Below the pieces are notes generated by a model that was not told where the DNA came from, did no database searches, and saw only the letters and a list, made by a program, of their open reading frames with translations. From contig NC_090944.1 of NCBI RefSeq assembly GCF_040807025.1, positions 6,352,068-6,416,067 on the forward strand: a stretch of 64,000 bases of DNA, given 5' to 3'. This stretch comes from Struthio camelus. Taxonomy: Eukaryota > Chordata > Aves > Struthioniformes > Struthionidae. The translations under genes and the position numbers were made by a program. Below are positions 1 to 10,833 of the stretch, piece by piece (within the stretch, counting starts at the first letter, position 1; each line of letters begins with the position of its first letter).

Positions 1-1024
1 AACACAACGCCCAGCTCCCCTCTGCACCCCCAAAACAAGGCCAGCCCCCGCAACACAAGCCCAGCACCTCGAAAACAAGCCCAGATCCCCTTAGCAACCC
101 CACAACAAGGCCTAGCAACTCCAACACAACGCCCAGCTCCCCTCTGCACCCCCACAGAAAGCCCTGCACCTGCAACACAAGCCCAACACCTCCAAAACAA
201 GCCCCAGATGCCCTCAGCACTCCCACAAGCTCAACGCAACAAACACGAAGCCCAGATCCCCTCAGCAGCCCCACCACAAGCCCTGCACCCCCAACGCAAT
301 ACCCAGATCCCCTCAGCACTCCCAACACAAGGCCCAGCAACCCCAACACAAAGCTCAGACCCCTCAGCACCCCCACCAGAAGCCCAGCATCTCCAATACA
401 AGCTCGAGATCCCCTCAGCACTCCCACAAGCCCAACACAACAAACTCACCGCCCAGATCTACTCAGCACCCCCAAAACAGGGCCCTGATCCCCTCTGCAC
501 TCCCAAAACAAGGCCCAGCACCCCGAAAACAAGACCTAGCTTTCCTCAGCACCCCCACAACAAGCCCTGCTCTCCCCAACACAAGGCCCTGATCCCCTCA
601 GCACCCTGCATGACAAGCCCAGCAGTCCCAACACAATGTCCCGATCCCCTCAGCAGACCCACAAGCCCAGCACCCCCAACACAAGGCCCAGATCCCCCAA
701 AACAAGCCCAGCAGCCCCATAAGAAAGGTCCAGATCCTCTCTGCACCCCCGCGACAAGCCTAGCACTCGCAACAAAAGGCTCAGCACCTCCTGCACAACG
801 CCCAGATCCCCTAAGCACCACCATGACAACCCCAGCACCCCCAACACAAGGCTCAGCTCCACTGAGCAGCCCGAAAACAAACCTAGCACCCCCAACACAA
901 CAAGCAGATCCCCTCAGCACTCCCAACACAAAGTTCAGTGACCCTCAGCACCCGCACAACAAGCCCAGCACCCCCAACACAAGGCCCAGATCCCCTGAGC
1001 AAACCTATGACAAGACCAGCTCCC
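1..1024. repeat. C-rich minisatellite, inverted relative to the array copies
   Basis: Tandem variants of a C-rich motif alternate, of the type CAGCACCCCCAACACAAGGC followed or not by a CCAGATCCCCT linker, giving roughly 21 and 31 base periods with many point variants. The reverse complement is the same motif that fills the G-rich minisatellite inside every 9.6 kb unit further right, so this block is in opposite orientation. It is open in several frames on both strands because the motif lacks stop codons; I see no gene in it. The left end is cut by the window. Confidence 0.9.
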
Positions 1025-1035
1025 CCAAAGGGCAC

Positions 1036-1290
1036 GGAGGAGCTGCCCTCCCTCACTCTCTGTGTGGCTCTTGTTGCCGCAGCCTCCTTGCTTCCCCCCC
1101 GGCAGACGGGGAGCTTTGGGCAGAGAGGCGGGAGGCAGGGTTAAGGGGAGGCCTTGGCTGCAGAGGTCTGCCCCTGCGGCAGGTGCTGGAATGGGGAGGG
1201 CACTAGTGTGTGCCTGTGGCCTGTGCAGATGCCCCAGGAGCAGGGGGAGGTACAGGCCGGGGCAGAGCAGGATGCAGCCCAGAGGCAGAG
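1036..1290 (+). pseudogene. Diverged relic resembling exon 3 and flanks of the array's four-exon gene
   Basis: The stretch GCTGCCCTCxCTCACT near 1040, a pyrimidine tract ending GCAG near 1081, CCTCCTTGCTTCC, then GGGAGGCAGGGTTAAG and GGAGGCCTTGGCTGCAG run in the same order and at similar spacing as the exon 3 region of the array gene (about 17295-17420). A weaker match continues at about 1262-1290 (GATGCAGCCCAGAG, as at 36634). The donor is GTTAAG rather than GTAAGC and the coding phase is not kept. I infer an old paralogous fragment lying outside the array. The match was made by eye. Confidence 0.45.
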
Positions 1291-2284
1291 AGGTGGGCAT
1301 GGCCGTGCTGAGCTGCCGAGGCCAAGAAAGGATTGTGGGGGCGCGTGCTGAAAAGAGGGCAACAGCAACATCTGCACTGCACAGGCAGAGCCGGATGGCT
1401 CTGTTTTGGTGAAAACGCACCTGTTCTTGTCATGGTGCAGTGATGAGCTGCAGAGCACAGCAAACAGACGCAGCAAACAGACGCAGCAGTTTGCACAGCA
1501 GTGTCTGGGCTCTGCCTGGGCCTTTTGTGGGCCTTGTTGGAAGTTGGGGAGGCTTTCTGGGGACCCCCGAGGAACTAGACGGTGCTTGCTGCTAGCAGGA
1601 AGGGAGAGCTAGGCAAGGACTACTGCAGGGGGCCTTGACTTAACTTCTCCTGGGAAGTCCTAGCTAGGTGGGGCTGCTGCTAACGAGCTCTCTGGGCTGG
1701 CCTGGTCAGAGGGAGTTGGGGCTTTTGTTTCAGGTGGCTCCTGATTGGGTGGGTCAAGCACCCTTGTGAGTCACTGCTGGGCAGAGGCCTATGTAAGAGC
1801 CAGGCCTAGAGCCCAGCTCCCAGAGTGGGGCCAGCAGAGGCAGCAGTTTGGGCAGCAGGCAAAGAAGGTGCCTCTCCCTTTTCTGCAGTGGTGTGTCCTT
1901 CCTTGGGGCATGGTCATGACATGCTGCAGAGCACTTTCCCCAGTGGCTGTTGGAGGTGCTGCCTCAGCTGTGTGTGAGACTTCAACCCAGACAGACCCTC
2001 AGACAGCAGATGCAGCTCTGCAGGTGTCAGGCTGCAGGCAGTGCCTGGGGCCTTTCTGTGAGGCCTGGGCTGACAGTCAGCTCTCCTGTGCAAGGTGTGC
2101 TGTGGTTGACCCTTTGTATTGCCAGATAAAGGAGCTGGGGGAGGAAGTGAGCAGGAAGTTAGCAGTCCCTCTTCTAACCTCAACCATTCTGTGATTCTGT
2201 GAAACCTCCTGTTGTCCCCTGTGTCACAGAGAACACCACTAAAAGTACAGGATACAATGAGTTCTTTCCCACGTCTTCTTCCAG
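1291..2284. other. Unassigned stretch left of the first ferlin exon
   Basis: No coding exon is supported. Two loosely similar blocks (about 1437-1530 and 1820-2060) share CAGCAGTTTG and TGCCTGGGCCTTT-like words, suggesting an old local duplication or a decayed repeat. A short CR1-like tail lies near its right end. It is probably intronic or upstream sequence of the otoferlin-like gene. Confidence 0.4.
2157..2203 (+). mobile_element. Short CR1 3'-end fragment
   Basis: The sequence CCCTCTTCTAACCTCAACC followed by ATTCTGTGATTCTGTGAAA matches the 3' terminus of CR1 LINEs, where the octamer ATTCTGTG is tandemly repeated. Only about 45 bases are recognisable, so it is a truncated relic in + orientation. 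Confidence 0.5.
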
Positions 2285-2358
2285 AGCTGGGAAAGGAGTT
2301 TTTTCAGCCATGAAGCTTGGCAAGACGCGTCCACCAAAGGATGATCATCAGAAGCAAG
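2285..2358 (+). CDS. OTOF-like: Ferlin-like exon, linker before C2B
   Basis: Acceptor TCTTCTTCCAG precedes it and donor GTAGGT follows. The exon reads ...FSAMKLGKTRPPKDD..., like the otoferlin linker. It ends with one base of a Glu codon, completed by the AG at the start of the exon at 4186. Confidence 0.75.
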
Positions 2359-4185
2359 GTAGGTGCTGGGAGGAGGTTGTTCCCTGATCCAGTACTGCTG
2401 TTCCAGGAAAGCCCCTGGTTCCATCCACTTATGGATGAGACCGACCCTGACCCCTCCCCCCCGGCCCTGTAAGTGGCACACATCAACGCTGTTGGTAACT
2501 CAGGGATTAGACAGGGAGCATTTGGTGGACAGGGTGAAGGCTGGAGAGAGGGTCTCCATGGGGGAATCTGGGAAGCAGGGATAGATGGAGAGAGCCTTAC
2601 ACTGAAGGCTTTGCCAGATCTCACCCGCTTTGTGAGATCATGGTGAAACCTGGAAGTCAGGTGGGCAGTTTCTGGCTTATTTTAAGGATTACTTGCAAGT
2701 GTAAGAGCAAAAAGCGTGATTTAGCCCTTTCACTGCTTCTCTGTGATGCATGGAGACCCGCATGAATAGCATTGCAGCAGCACAGTGAGAGGTAGGGCTC
2801 TGTTGCCTCAAGGTTGTCCGTTCCAAGATCTCGATACCTGCTACAGTGCTGAAATGGGACACCTTTCTGGAAAGGCAGAAGGTGGTTAGCGATCGGAAAT
2901 TTGTTGTTGTTTCCATTCGGCTCAAATTATGATGTTTCAGTGACAAAGAAATTGAGGAATGCCTTTTTGTGGAGGAAGACCAAATGTTGCTTTAGATATT
3001 CTTCATGGGCAAATCTTTGTTGTTCAGCCAGCTTTTAAGAGAAGAAAGGAGGGATTTGGCCTGAGACACTATAGAGGTAGAGGCCTTGGCAGACTGTAGA
3101 GGCATAATACTGAAACCTTGGTGATCTTCCTGCCCTCCCCAGTGAAAGGGTGTTCTTGTGGTGAAGACTTCACCTAAGGTGATGAGGAAAGCCATCTGGG
3201 ATGCAAAGGCATGAAAAGGCTGTACTTCCAGATTGTGGAGTACATTCACATGTAGATTTACCAGTGGTGGGGGAACAGTTGCAACAACTGTTCATGTGGT
3301 CATTGCCTCACAGCTGTGTGTATCCTTCCTCCCCCTTTGCCCTCCACAGGGCGTAGTCCTCCCAGCATCCCTCCTGAGTGGTGGTCTGCTTCTTTCTGCC
3401 ATCCCAGGCAGATTGCCAGTTCTGCTCGGGTCAAACAAACCCACTGAATCACTGCAAGCAGAGCTGGGAAGGTGCTGGTCTGTCCCTCCACCCACACATG
3501 GCAGGATGGAATCTGCTTAGGTCCCTCAGTGGAAATGAGGACACTCTTTTCACACACAACTTGCTGCAGTGCCTCTCTCCACCTAGGAAAGCTTTTCCTA
3601 ACATCCAGCCTAGATCCCCCTCACTTCAGCTGAAGCCCAAGGTTATTTCTGTATTATCTCACAGAACCGGGCCAGACTATGGTGAAGCAACTGATCCAAG
3701 TCTTGGATTAGCCACGAGGTAGGAAACCTGTTTCCCAAAAGCGATGTCTGTGCTCTATGCGTGGTTTTGGTAGTATTTCCCCCTGTGCCAACGAAACAAA
3801 CCAGTGACCCTAAAGCAGCTCCCCACCTCCCTTCATCCTCAGCAGTGCATCACCTTATGGCAGTTAGAGCTGCAGCACATGTTCACATGCTCTTTTACCT
3901 CGTGAAGTCTGCATTGCTCATTTGTCAGATTTCAGTTTTCCAAAGTTTATTGCCTTCATGAAACTGTGCTGGCACACAGCACAGGTGGAATAATGTGTCA
4001 CGCTACGCAAACCTCTTTTAAAATCCATTTTAAACCAGGTTGTCTTGACCTGACCAGGTGACCACTGTTCTTTGTATTACCAGGAGAGGTTGATAGGATG
4101 TATTGGTTACCTTTCTCGGAGTCTTTAATTATCCACCGAGTGGAAACAACAAGAGACATTCTTTTGTCTGTGTGCCTTTATGCAG
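2359..4185 (+). other. Ferlin-like intron
   Basis: This sequence lies between two in-phase ferlin exons. No further exon is supported. It holds a decayed minus-strand CR1-like piece near 3570-3665; otherwise I see nothing definite. Confidence 0.5.
3570..3665 (-). mobile_element. Decayed CR1-like fragment
   Basis: The words CTTTTCCTAACATCCAGCCT and AGATCCCCCTCACTTCAGCT resemble the reverse complement of the CR1 region just upstream of its 3' end. The similarity is weak and the borders are unclear. Confidence 0.35.
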
Positions 4186-4312
4186 AGGAACCTGCTGTTT
4201 TGGAAGCAGAAGACCTGGGCCGAAAAGCCATGAGACTAGGAGGTGGACTGGACCCAGACACAGTCTCCTTGGCTTCCGTCACGGCTGTAACCACCAGTGT
4301 CTCCAACAAGAG
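4186..4312 (+). CDS. OTOF-like: Ferlin-like exon before C2B (EPAVLE...VSNKR)
   Basis: Acceptor TTTATGCAG, donor GTGAAG. It encodes [20 protein letters not shown] and a Ser/Thr/Val-rich run ending in VSNKR, which closely follows the otoferlin segment just before C2B. It ends with AG of an Arg codon completed by G at 4617, so phases agree. Confidence 0.85.
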
Positions 4313-4616
4313 GTGAAGGCCAGATGTGAGCTTGTGCAAGCCAGGAGGTGATGGCAAACTCTCAGACGTGCCTGCTCCCCAGAGCCATGTGTCCCCTGAG
4401 CTGAGATATGTTGGAAATCATGTTGCCCCATGCAACTGTTTTCAGAAACGCTTGAACAAAGAATGTTCAGTGGCATTTCACAGCCCCTGGAGTTTATATT
4501 CCTCTCATGCCAAGGGAGCTGGCACTGCGAGGAGTAACGCTGGGAAATGCTCTGTCACAGTCTGCAGTGAGTTCATCTGTTGTTTGACGGAGGTCTTTTT
4601 TCCTGCCCTTTGGAAG

Positions 4617-4671
4617 GTCCAAGCTTGATATCAAAATGGAGCCGAGTGCTGGGAGGCCGATGGATTATCAG
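4617..4671 (+). CDS. OTOF-like: Ferlin-like short exon (MEPSAGRPMDYQ)
   Basis: A 55-base exon between a TTTGGAAG acceptor and a GTAGGT donor. It encodes SKLDIKMEPSAGRPMDYQ, almost identical to the otoferlin segment that leads into C2B. It ends on a codon boundary, as does the start of the next exon. Confidence 0.85.
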
Positions 4672-6380
4672 GTAGGTGACAACGCTGTGCCCCCAACTTC
4701 AGCTCGGGGGGTTCAGAGCCCAGAGAGACCATTTCACAGGGAGCGTTTAAGGGGAGGAAGAGGCGAGTTGAGAACTTTTCTTTCACACTTTCTTGGACCA
4801 CAACTATCAGCAGAGTAGTTACTTGAGGAGCTGAATCTCTTAGTTGAAGCCTTTGTCCCCGATGGCCTGTGGGACAGGTCTGGGACCAGGAGGAAGGACT
4901 GACAGTCACTTGAGCAGGCCTAGGCTTGCTGGAGTCCCACCGAGGCTGTGCCTCCTCCCCGTGCAGCAGGTTATGGACCTTGGCATGGCATTGTTGGGAG
5001 CGAGTCCAGCGCGGGTTTTTCAATGTACTGCGCTCACAAAAGCAACTGACAATTTGTTTGTTAAGTCTGAAGGCTGGCTCACGTGTGAACGACTGTTTCA
5101 GGTATTGTTCCTGTGGGAGGATGACTTTCAAAAAGCTGGTGTTTAAATGCTAGAGTGATAAGCTATAGCTTAAGTAGTTAACTGGATTTGCTGTCCATTG
5201 TGACAAGCCCAGAAAGCCCAGCTTAATCAGGGTTTGAAGCAGGCAATCTCCAACACAGTTCTCTTAATTTCCAAAGGCTTTCAGTACCTGTTTTAGCGTT
5301 CCCAATTGACACGAGGCCTGGCTGGCAGTACTCGTTGGATTTCCTCTGGTAGGTTGGTGCCTGGTTGCTGTTATCTTGTTCCTCTTCTCGCTTTCCCTGA
5401 GTCATGCTGATTCGGCAGCCGTTTACTTTTCTGTCCTTGTGTGTTAGCGCAGTAGCACGTTCCTAGGGATGTCTGGGACCAATGCAAATAATGATTTGTT
5501 GTTAAAGGTTTATTGTAGACCACTTACGGCGTCCACTTCTAAATCCCACGAGAGACCAGTTGACATCAGAAGATGCAGTAGAGCAGTATGTGGAAGAGGT
5601 TTAATTATACGCATAAAAAGCCTAAAGCAAGTTGCGAGGACTGAGTGTCCCTGGTTCGGGAATAGTATAATCAGAATGTAAGGAGGAGGAGGAAGGTGCA
5701 AGACGAATTATGTGCAAGACAGAGCAAGAGGTTCAGTTAATTGGCCAGTGCAAACAGGAGTATCACAAGGCTGCTCTTCATTGGGAATGGTGAGGGAACA
5801 GAGCAGTGACCTTAGCTGCTTACCTCCTCAGAAGGAGTCTGAGAGTATTCCCACCTACCTTGCTGCCCTTGAAATGAGGAAGGGATTTGAGCTGGGTTTG
5901 TTAAGCTGGTGCAGCTTTGGGTGAGGGGTAGGAGGTTGCATTTGCAACTCAGCTCCTCTGCAGTAAGTCAGTTTGTGCAGCAATCAATGCCAGGCAGTCT
6001 TGTCCTCTTCTTTAGAGAGCTCAGCTGTCTTTTATGAGCGGTTTACCCCTTGTATTTTTTAGCAGAAGCAAGTTAAGCCAGTTAGGGCATCAGTAGCAGA
6101 GTGTCTGCTCCTGCAGCTTAGCTAAATCTGTTCAACTTTGTGCCTTACGTGCTCTTGGAGCAGAAGAGCCATCTGAATGGACAGGGCTGCTCTGATGCGC
6201 CTACCTCCCATGCCATGCCGCAGCGCGCTCAGGCTTGTAGGAGCAGCCCTGTCTCTTTTGTGTGATGAAGAGAGACTACCCAGCTGCCACCCCGGCACTG
6301 AAAGCACCTTGGAGAGGAGAGCCAGGTGGAGACACAGTTTAGGGCAGCCAAGGTGGAGGTCCATGAATCTCTCTCCCCAG
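4672..6380 (+). other. Ferlin-like intron, nothing else seen
   Basis: I find no exon, RNA gene or clear repeat in this stretch. The reading frame open at 6177-6650 merely runs through the following exon. Confidence 0.5.
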
Positions 6381-6512
6381 GTCAGCATCACAGTCATTGA
6401 GGCACGGCAGCTGGTTGGGCTCAACATGGACCCCGTGGCCTGTGTGGAGGTTGGAGATGAAAAGAAATGCACGTCCATGAAGGACTCGACTAATTGCCCT
6501 TACTGCAATGAG
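6381..6512 (+). CDS. OTOF-like: Ferlin-like exon, start of C2B
   Basis: Acceptor CTCTCCCCAG, donor GTGAGC, 132 bases, phase 0 at both ends. It encodes the C2B opening [18 protein letters not shown] and then VEVGDEKK, a typical C2 beta-sandwich start. Two positions that are Tyr in otoferlin are Cys here (KKCTSM and CPYCNE), consistent with relaxed constraint, although no stop is present. Confidence 0.9.
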
Positions 6513-7005
6513 GTGAGCTGGATTTTTCCTGAGGCGCTGCTCCAGAGGCTTGTTGCTCCTCAAGGCCTACACTGCAGTTTGACAGCAAATTACATTTATT
6601 TGACTTTGGTTTTTCTTTTTCTTCTGTTACCTTTTGCTGGAGTAAGATGAAATCAGAAACCATGCAGAAGGAGGGATGAAACCTTGGCCCTCTGGTATTT
6701 TACAAAATGGTGACAAAGAACCAAAGCAAGACAACCCCTCACTTGATCAGTTTCAAATTAAATGAGCCTGTGCCCACTTTCTGAGTCTTTCCAAGAAGTT
6801 AATGCTTTATTTTAGTTTCTCAGATCACTGATGCTGTCAGTTGTTGGGCTGACATGGGTCCCTCTGCAGCTGTGACGTGAACTGCAGGCTGTTCCTCTGC
6901 CCAGACACGTCTCTGTTGGTGGGATATGGACCATAATGTTGTCCTTCAATTCAGAAGGAGCCCATGCCTGCTTCCCTGCTTTCACGCATGCCCCTTCTCT
7001 TTCAG

Positions 7006-7068
7006 TACTTTGTCTTTGATTTCAGTGTTCCCCCAGATGTCGTGTTCGATAAGATCATCAAGCTGTCC
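7006..7068 (+). CDS. OTOF-like: Ferlin-like C2B exon (YFVFDF...)
   Basis: Acceptor TCTCTTTCAG, 63 bases in phase 0, encoding YFVFDFSVPPDVVFDKIIKL and a Ser. The donor used is GTAGGT right after TCC; this joins to VIHSKN in the next exon exactly as in otoferlin. The alternative GTGAGC four bases later would add residues not found in the family. Confidence 0.85.
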
Positions 7069-7972
7069 GTAGGTGAGCATGGTTGTGTTGCCCTTTTCAG
7101 TGGGCTTTGGTGGAAACCAACCCATTTTACTTACTTGTTGGGATGGATTTAAGACCCTTGATGCGAGACCTCTGGCAGGAGCGGAGGTGCTCAGTCCCTC
7201 TCTCTGAGCCCTCATGTCCTACGAGCCTCACCTCCTTTGCAGACCCCTCCAGTCCCTCTGTCAGTGTCCTTATTGCTGCAGCCACACCCCCCTCCACTCG
7301 TGTTCCCTCTGTTGCTCTGTGGCTGCTCTCTGGTATTTCCTAGCTAGGCAAAACTAAGCCTGTCTCAGGATGTCTCTTTAGGCTTGGGGAGAAGCAAGAG
7401 CTTCCTGAGGCTGCCAGTGGATTCCCTGAAGCATGAGGGTGGGTACAGCTCTTGAGGAAATTCAGAGTTGTAAATAATGAGAGCAAAACAGAGGCTCCAG
7501 CTCTCCCCAGAGCCGCAAAGGAAGACTAGGAAGGAGATTCGTAGATTCACAGATCAAAGCAGGCTGGCTAGGAGCATCCACATCTATCCCATGCATAGTC
7601 TGGCTGTGTAATTTCTCCCAGGAAGGGAATTAAAGCATAGATTTCAAGCATCTTTGAGACACTTCCTTGAGGAGAATGTCTCAGTGTTTGGTGCCATAGT
7701 AGCTGGAACACTGCATCTTGTTTCAGAGATGATTTTTTTTTTTACTTTTTTTTCCTATTGAATCCAAGTGTACACTTGCTTGCAAGACTGCTAAACAAGA
7801 GCTGCCAACCACACTGTGCTTCATAGAGTGATTATATCTCCTGCCCAAACTAAGCAAGATGCATCAAATCCTTTAGAAGGGTTCAGTGTCAAACATTAGA
7901 AACAGCCCTACCCCTCCCAGCATGGCTGGGCACAGAAAAAGCTCTGACTTGTTGTTCTCCCTCGCTTTTCAG
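7069..7972 (+). other. Ferlin-like intron
   Basis: The intron contains an oligo-T run near 7732-7752 and no supported gene. Confidence 0.5.
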
Positions 7973-8057
7973 GTGATCCACTCAAAAAATCTGTTGCGCA
8001 GTGGGACTTTGGTAGGCTCCTTCAAGGTGGATGTTGGAACTGTTTACACCCAGCCTG
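7973..8057 (+). CDS. OTOF-like: Ferlin-like C2B exon ([11 protein letters not shown]...)
   Basis: Acceptor CGCTTTTCAG, donor GTATGT, 85 bases. It encodes [20 protein letters not shown] then VGTVYTQP, nearly identical to otoferlin C2B. It ends with the first base of a codon, so the next expected exon (starting within the Glu codon of the family) should follow, but none is found before the CR1 at 9041. Confidence 0.9.
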
Positions 8058-9040
8058 GTATGTCACCACAATTTGCAAGGGGTCATATAGATGCCTACCT
8101 TCACCATCAAACAAATGTCTTGGCAAGGTAGCCAGGCAGTCACTAGTTTCCTTTGGCAACACTTAGTCAACTTAATTTTAGTATCCCAGGTGCAAGCATG
8201 TCATCTAGGCTCCTTCTGCAGTCCGAAAAGAGCCCTCAGCCTCTCCAGAAGATGGTATATCCCATTCTAGGATAAGGCATAATGCACACAGGTAGAATTG
8301 TCCTCAGATGTGCCATTCTCTCTCCACTGACCTCCTAAGAAGCTTAGATTAGCTTGCTTAGGCAAGATGTTGACCTTTCCGAGAGCTGAAGGTCTAGCCC
8401 TGTGTGGCTGGCCTTTAGACCAAGACAGGAAGATGCCCAGTGTGCAAAGAAAGAGAGGTTAATTAGAGCTTCTGTGAGAATGTCATGTTGCTCACTGATT
8501 TTGTAACCTAAGGGTGATTCCAGTTGCAGCAGGATCTGCAGTGGCTTTATCCAGGGTGAATCCTGGCTCACAGTGGATGCTCAGGCTGCCTTGGGCAAAC
8601 CAGAAGCATGAACCTGTTCTGCAGGGCATGCCTGCGATCCTGGCTCTTCCCCCCTCTTTTCTGTGCCATGACTATTGTCTCTCCATGCCACGTCCATCCC
8701 ACAGACGAATGGAAATCTGGCAGCTCTGCAAACAGCAGAGACCTCTGCCTGTTGTGAAGGCCAGGGGGGTCTATAAGAAATGCTCGCTGGCTTTCAGAAT
8801 AGGGTGTTAGTGCTTTGGTTTCACTTGTGCTCGCTCATGGTGTCTGCCTGCATGCGCTGTCACACTGGAGCACCTGGCCAATGCATGCAGCCCCAACCCT
8901 CCCTGGGCAGAGGCAGGGGTTAACCCAGGCAGGGCATGCCTGGGGGCAGTTTGGGTGGGCCTTGGCTGGGAGGGGAAAGTTCCCCCCAGGCATGGCTGGC
9001 CCAGCTGTGGACTTGGGTGGGGACCCGTCTGGTGCTAGGA
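8058..9040 (+). other. Ferlin-like intron where exons are expected but absent
   Basis: I searched all frames for the rest of C2B and for FerI and C2C words and found none. No repeat is recognised left of the CR1. Confidence 0.45.
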
Positions 9041-9560
9041 ATCACAGAATGGTTGTGGTTGGAAGGGACCTCTGGGGATCATCTAGTCCAACCCCCACCT
9101 CCGCTCAACCAGGGTCACCTACAACATTTTGCCCAGGACTGTGTCCAGATGCTTTTGAATATCTCCAAGGAAGGAGACTCTGCAGTCTGTCTGGGCAACC
9201 TGGTCCCGTGCTCTGTCACCCTCACAGTCAACAAGTTTTTCTTCCTATTCATATGGAACTTCCTGTGCTTCAGTTTGTGCCCGTTGCCTCTCGTCCTGTT
9301 GCTGGGCACCACGCAGAAGAGTCTGGCCTCCTCCTCTCGACGCCCTCCCTTCAGATACTTGTCCACATTGATGAGATTCCCCCTCAATTTTTTCTTCTGC
9401 AGGCTGAAGAGTCCCAGCTCCCTCAGCCTTTCCTCCTAGGGGAGATGCTCCAGCCCCTTCATCATCTTAGTGGCCCTTTGCTGGACTCACTCCAGGAGCT
9501 CCATGTCTCTCTTGTATTGGGGAGCCCAGATGTGGACACAGTACTCCAGATGCGGAAGGG
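9041..9560 (-). mobile_element. CR1 LINE 3' portion, minus strand
   Basis: It begins with ATCACAGAATGGTTGTGGTT and GGAAGGGACCTCTGGGGATC, the reverse complement of the CR1 3' end, and continues with the familiar CR1 region (for example CCCTTTGCTGGACTCACTCC and GAGCCCAGATGTGGACACAG). The similarity fades after about 9560. It is 5'-truncated and sits inside the ferlin intron at the point where interior exons are missing. Confidence 0.9.
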
Positions 9561-9758
9561 TGCTAGGAGAGATGGAGTCTCTGTCCTTGAATGTGCAATT
9601 CATATATGCTACTCCCAGCGCCTTTCCTCTTGGCCTGACTTCATGTATATCCATTTCCCCATCCCAGCACTCTGACATGCTGGGGGAGGTGGGGGGCAAT
9701 GGCCATTCCTGTCTGGGAGTGGTCCTACCACAGAACATCCTTCTGCTTCCTGTTGCAG

Positions 9759-9879
9759 GAACTGCTTCCACGTGCCATACTTTGAGAAGAAGGCCTGCAG
9801 GTACATCAAGAGCTGGTGGCCAGACCAGCGCCGGAGACTGTATAATGCCGCCATCATGGACAAGATTGCAGACAAGGTG
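9759..9879 (+). CDS. OTOF-like: Ferlin-like FerA exon, first half
   Basis: Acceptor CTGTTGCAG. It encodes [20 protein letters not shown] then [33 protein letters not shown] is the hallmark of the FerA region of otoferlin. I place the donor at GTCAGT so that the final Val precedes EEGLSD of the next exon, as the family has one hydrophobic residue there. Confidence 0.88.
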
Positions 9880-10462
9880 GTCAGTATGTGCTGGGGATGG
9901 AGCTGGCTCAGGGGATGGGGTAGGCCATTCCTGGCACATCCCGGCTCCCTGCATGTCTCTGCAGCTTGTTACAAAGCAGGGCCAGACCGTTGCAGAGAGC
10001 CTTTATCAAACTCATGCCAGGAAAGAGGAAGCTCCGCAATACTAAACACTCCACAGAATGAATGGCCAAACCCTGGGGGTTGAATGAATTTTGGTGTGGG
10101 TCAGACCCAGAGTGTCCCCCGGAAGGCTGAAGGAAGGTGGGAGACTTTACCTGCCTGGACTCCTGGAGTGAGCCCCTTTTGTGGCAGAGCCTCCTTTGTA
10201 GCCTGAACTGATTGCTGAGGAGCCTTTGTGATGCCTGCAGGTGGAGAGAGGTGAAATTCACATCAACTGAAGCCAACCTCCCCCAGCCAAACATGTGCCA
10301 GAGCTGAGCTCTGTGGCAGGAAAGCCTGGGGAAGAAGCAGGTGTGTGCTATTGGCAGTGCCAGGGCTGCTCTTCATGGAGTGGCTGTGGTGCTAAACCTC
10401 AGCCTGCTGTGGGGCTCTGCTCCACTGCCCCCTTCACTGCTTCCCCCCCATTGCCATTCCAG

Positions 10463-10563
10463 GAGGAAGGCCTCAGTGATGTGCAGGAAACGATCAAGAC
10501 AGAGAAGCCACAGCTGGAGCGCTGGCTCCGAGGGGTCCTGGAGGAGCTGAGCAGTGGGTGCTT
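10463..10563 (+). CDS. OTOF-like: Ferlin-like FerA exon, second half
   Basis: Acceptor TGCCATTCCAG, donor GTGAGT. It encodes [17 protein letters not shown] followed by [12 protein letters not shown], matching the FerA end of otoferlin, and ends two bases into a codon. It is the last ferlin exon seen; 270 bases further on the VLIG array begins. Confidence 0.88.
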
Positions 10564-10833
10564 GTGAGTAAAAGACTAGCAAAAGCTGCCCACCACAGAC
10601 CTGTGCTCTCAGCTGGGATATGGGCAAGATCATGGGACTGAGAGCATAAGCTCCCCTTGCGTTATGCTCCGAGATGACAGGCAATCATTTTCTTGGCTTA
10701 GCACACCACCATATTGATTGCCTTCTGCCTTGGAGCATGGGCGAGGTGGTACTCGCCTCTGAATTCCAAAGACCCCCAGCCAGTGATGAAAGCCACACAG
10801 ACTCAGTCTTGTGGCCTCCACAGGCTAGTGCCT
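10564..10833. other. Unassigned spacer before the array edge
   Basis: Single-copy sequence between the last ferlin-like exon and the left edge of the array. I see no gene or known repeat. Confidence 0.5.

Larger units (their letters stand above)
2285..10563 (+). pseudogene. OTOF-like: Otoferlin-like ferlin gene fragment, interior exons missing
   Basis: Seven exons on the + strand (2285-2358, 4186-4312, 4617-4671, 6381-6512, 7006-7068, 7973-8057, 9759-9879 with 10463-10563 as the eighth piece) join in phase with GT-AG borders. Conceptually they match otoferlin, the Ca2+-binding multi-C2 membrane-fusion protein of hair cells, over the linker before C2B, the first part of C2B, and the FerA region. 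The family has several hundred residues (rest of C2B, FerI, C2C) between exons 7973-8057 and 9759-9879, but only 1.7 kb of intron and CR1 is present here, so those exons are absent. No stop or splice lesion is visible in the exons kept. Two conserved tyrosines of C2B are cysteine here. It may be a truncated paralogue (OTOF or FER1L4 type) or a gene with an internal deletion; I lean to a pseudogene. Upstream exons may lie left of the window; downstream exons are cut off by the array. Confidence 0.75.

Noticed and set aside
1..1206. A 332-codon open frame and several antisense frames over the C-rich minisatellite
   Set aside because: The repeat motif lacks stop codons in several frames on both strands; the product is a low-complexity Pro/Gln/Ser repeat with no splice or start support.
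7006..7074. Using the GTGAGC donor after the ferlin exon at 7006
   Set aside because: It would add residues not found in the family and disturb the phase; GTAGGT four bases earlier joins exactly to the next exon.
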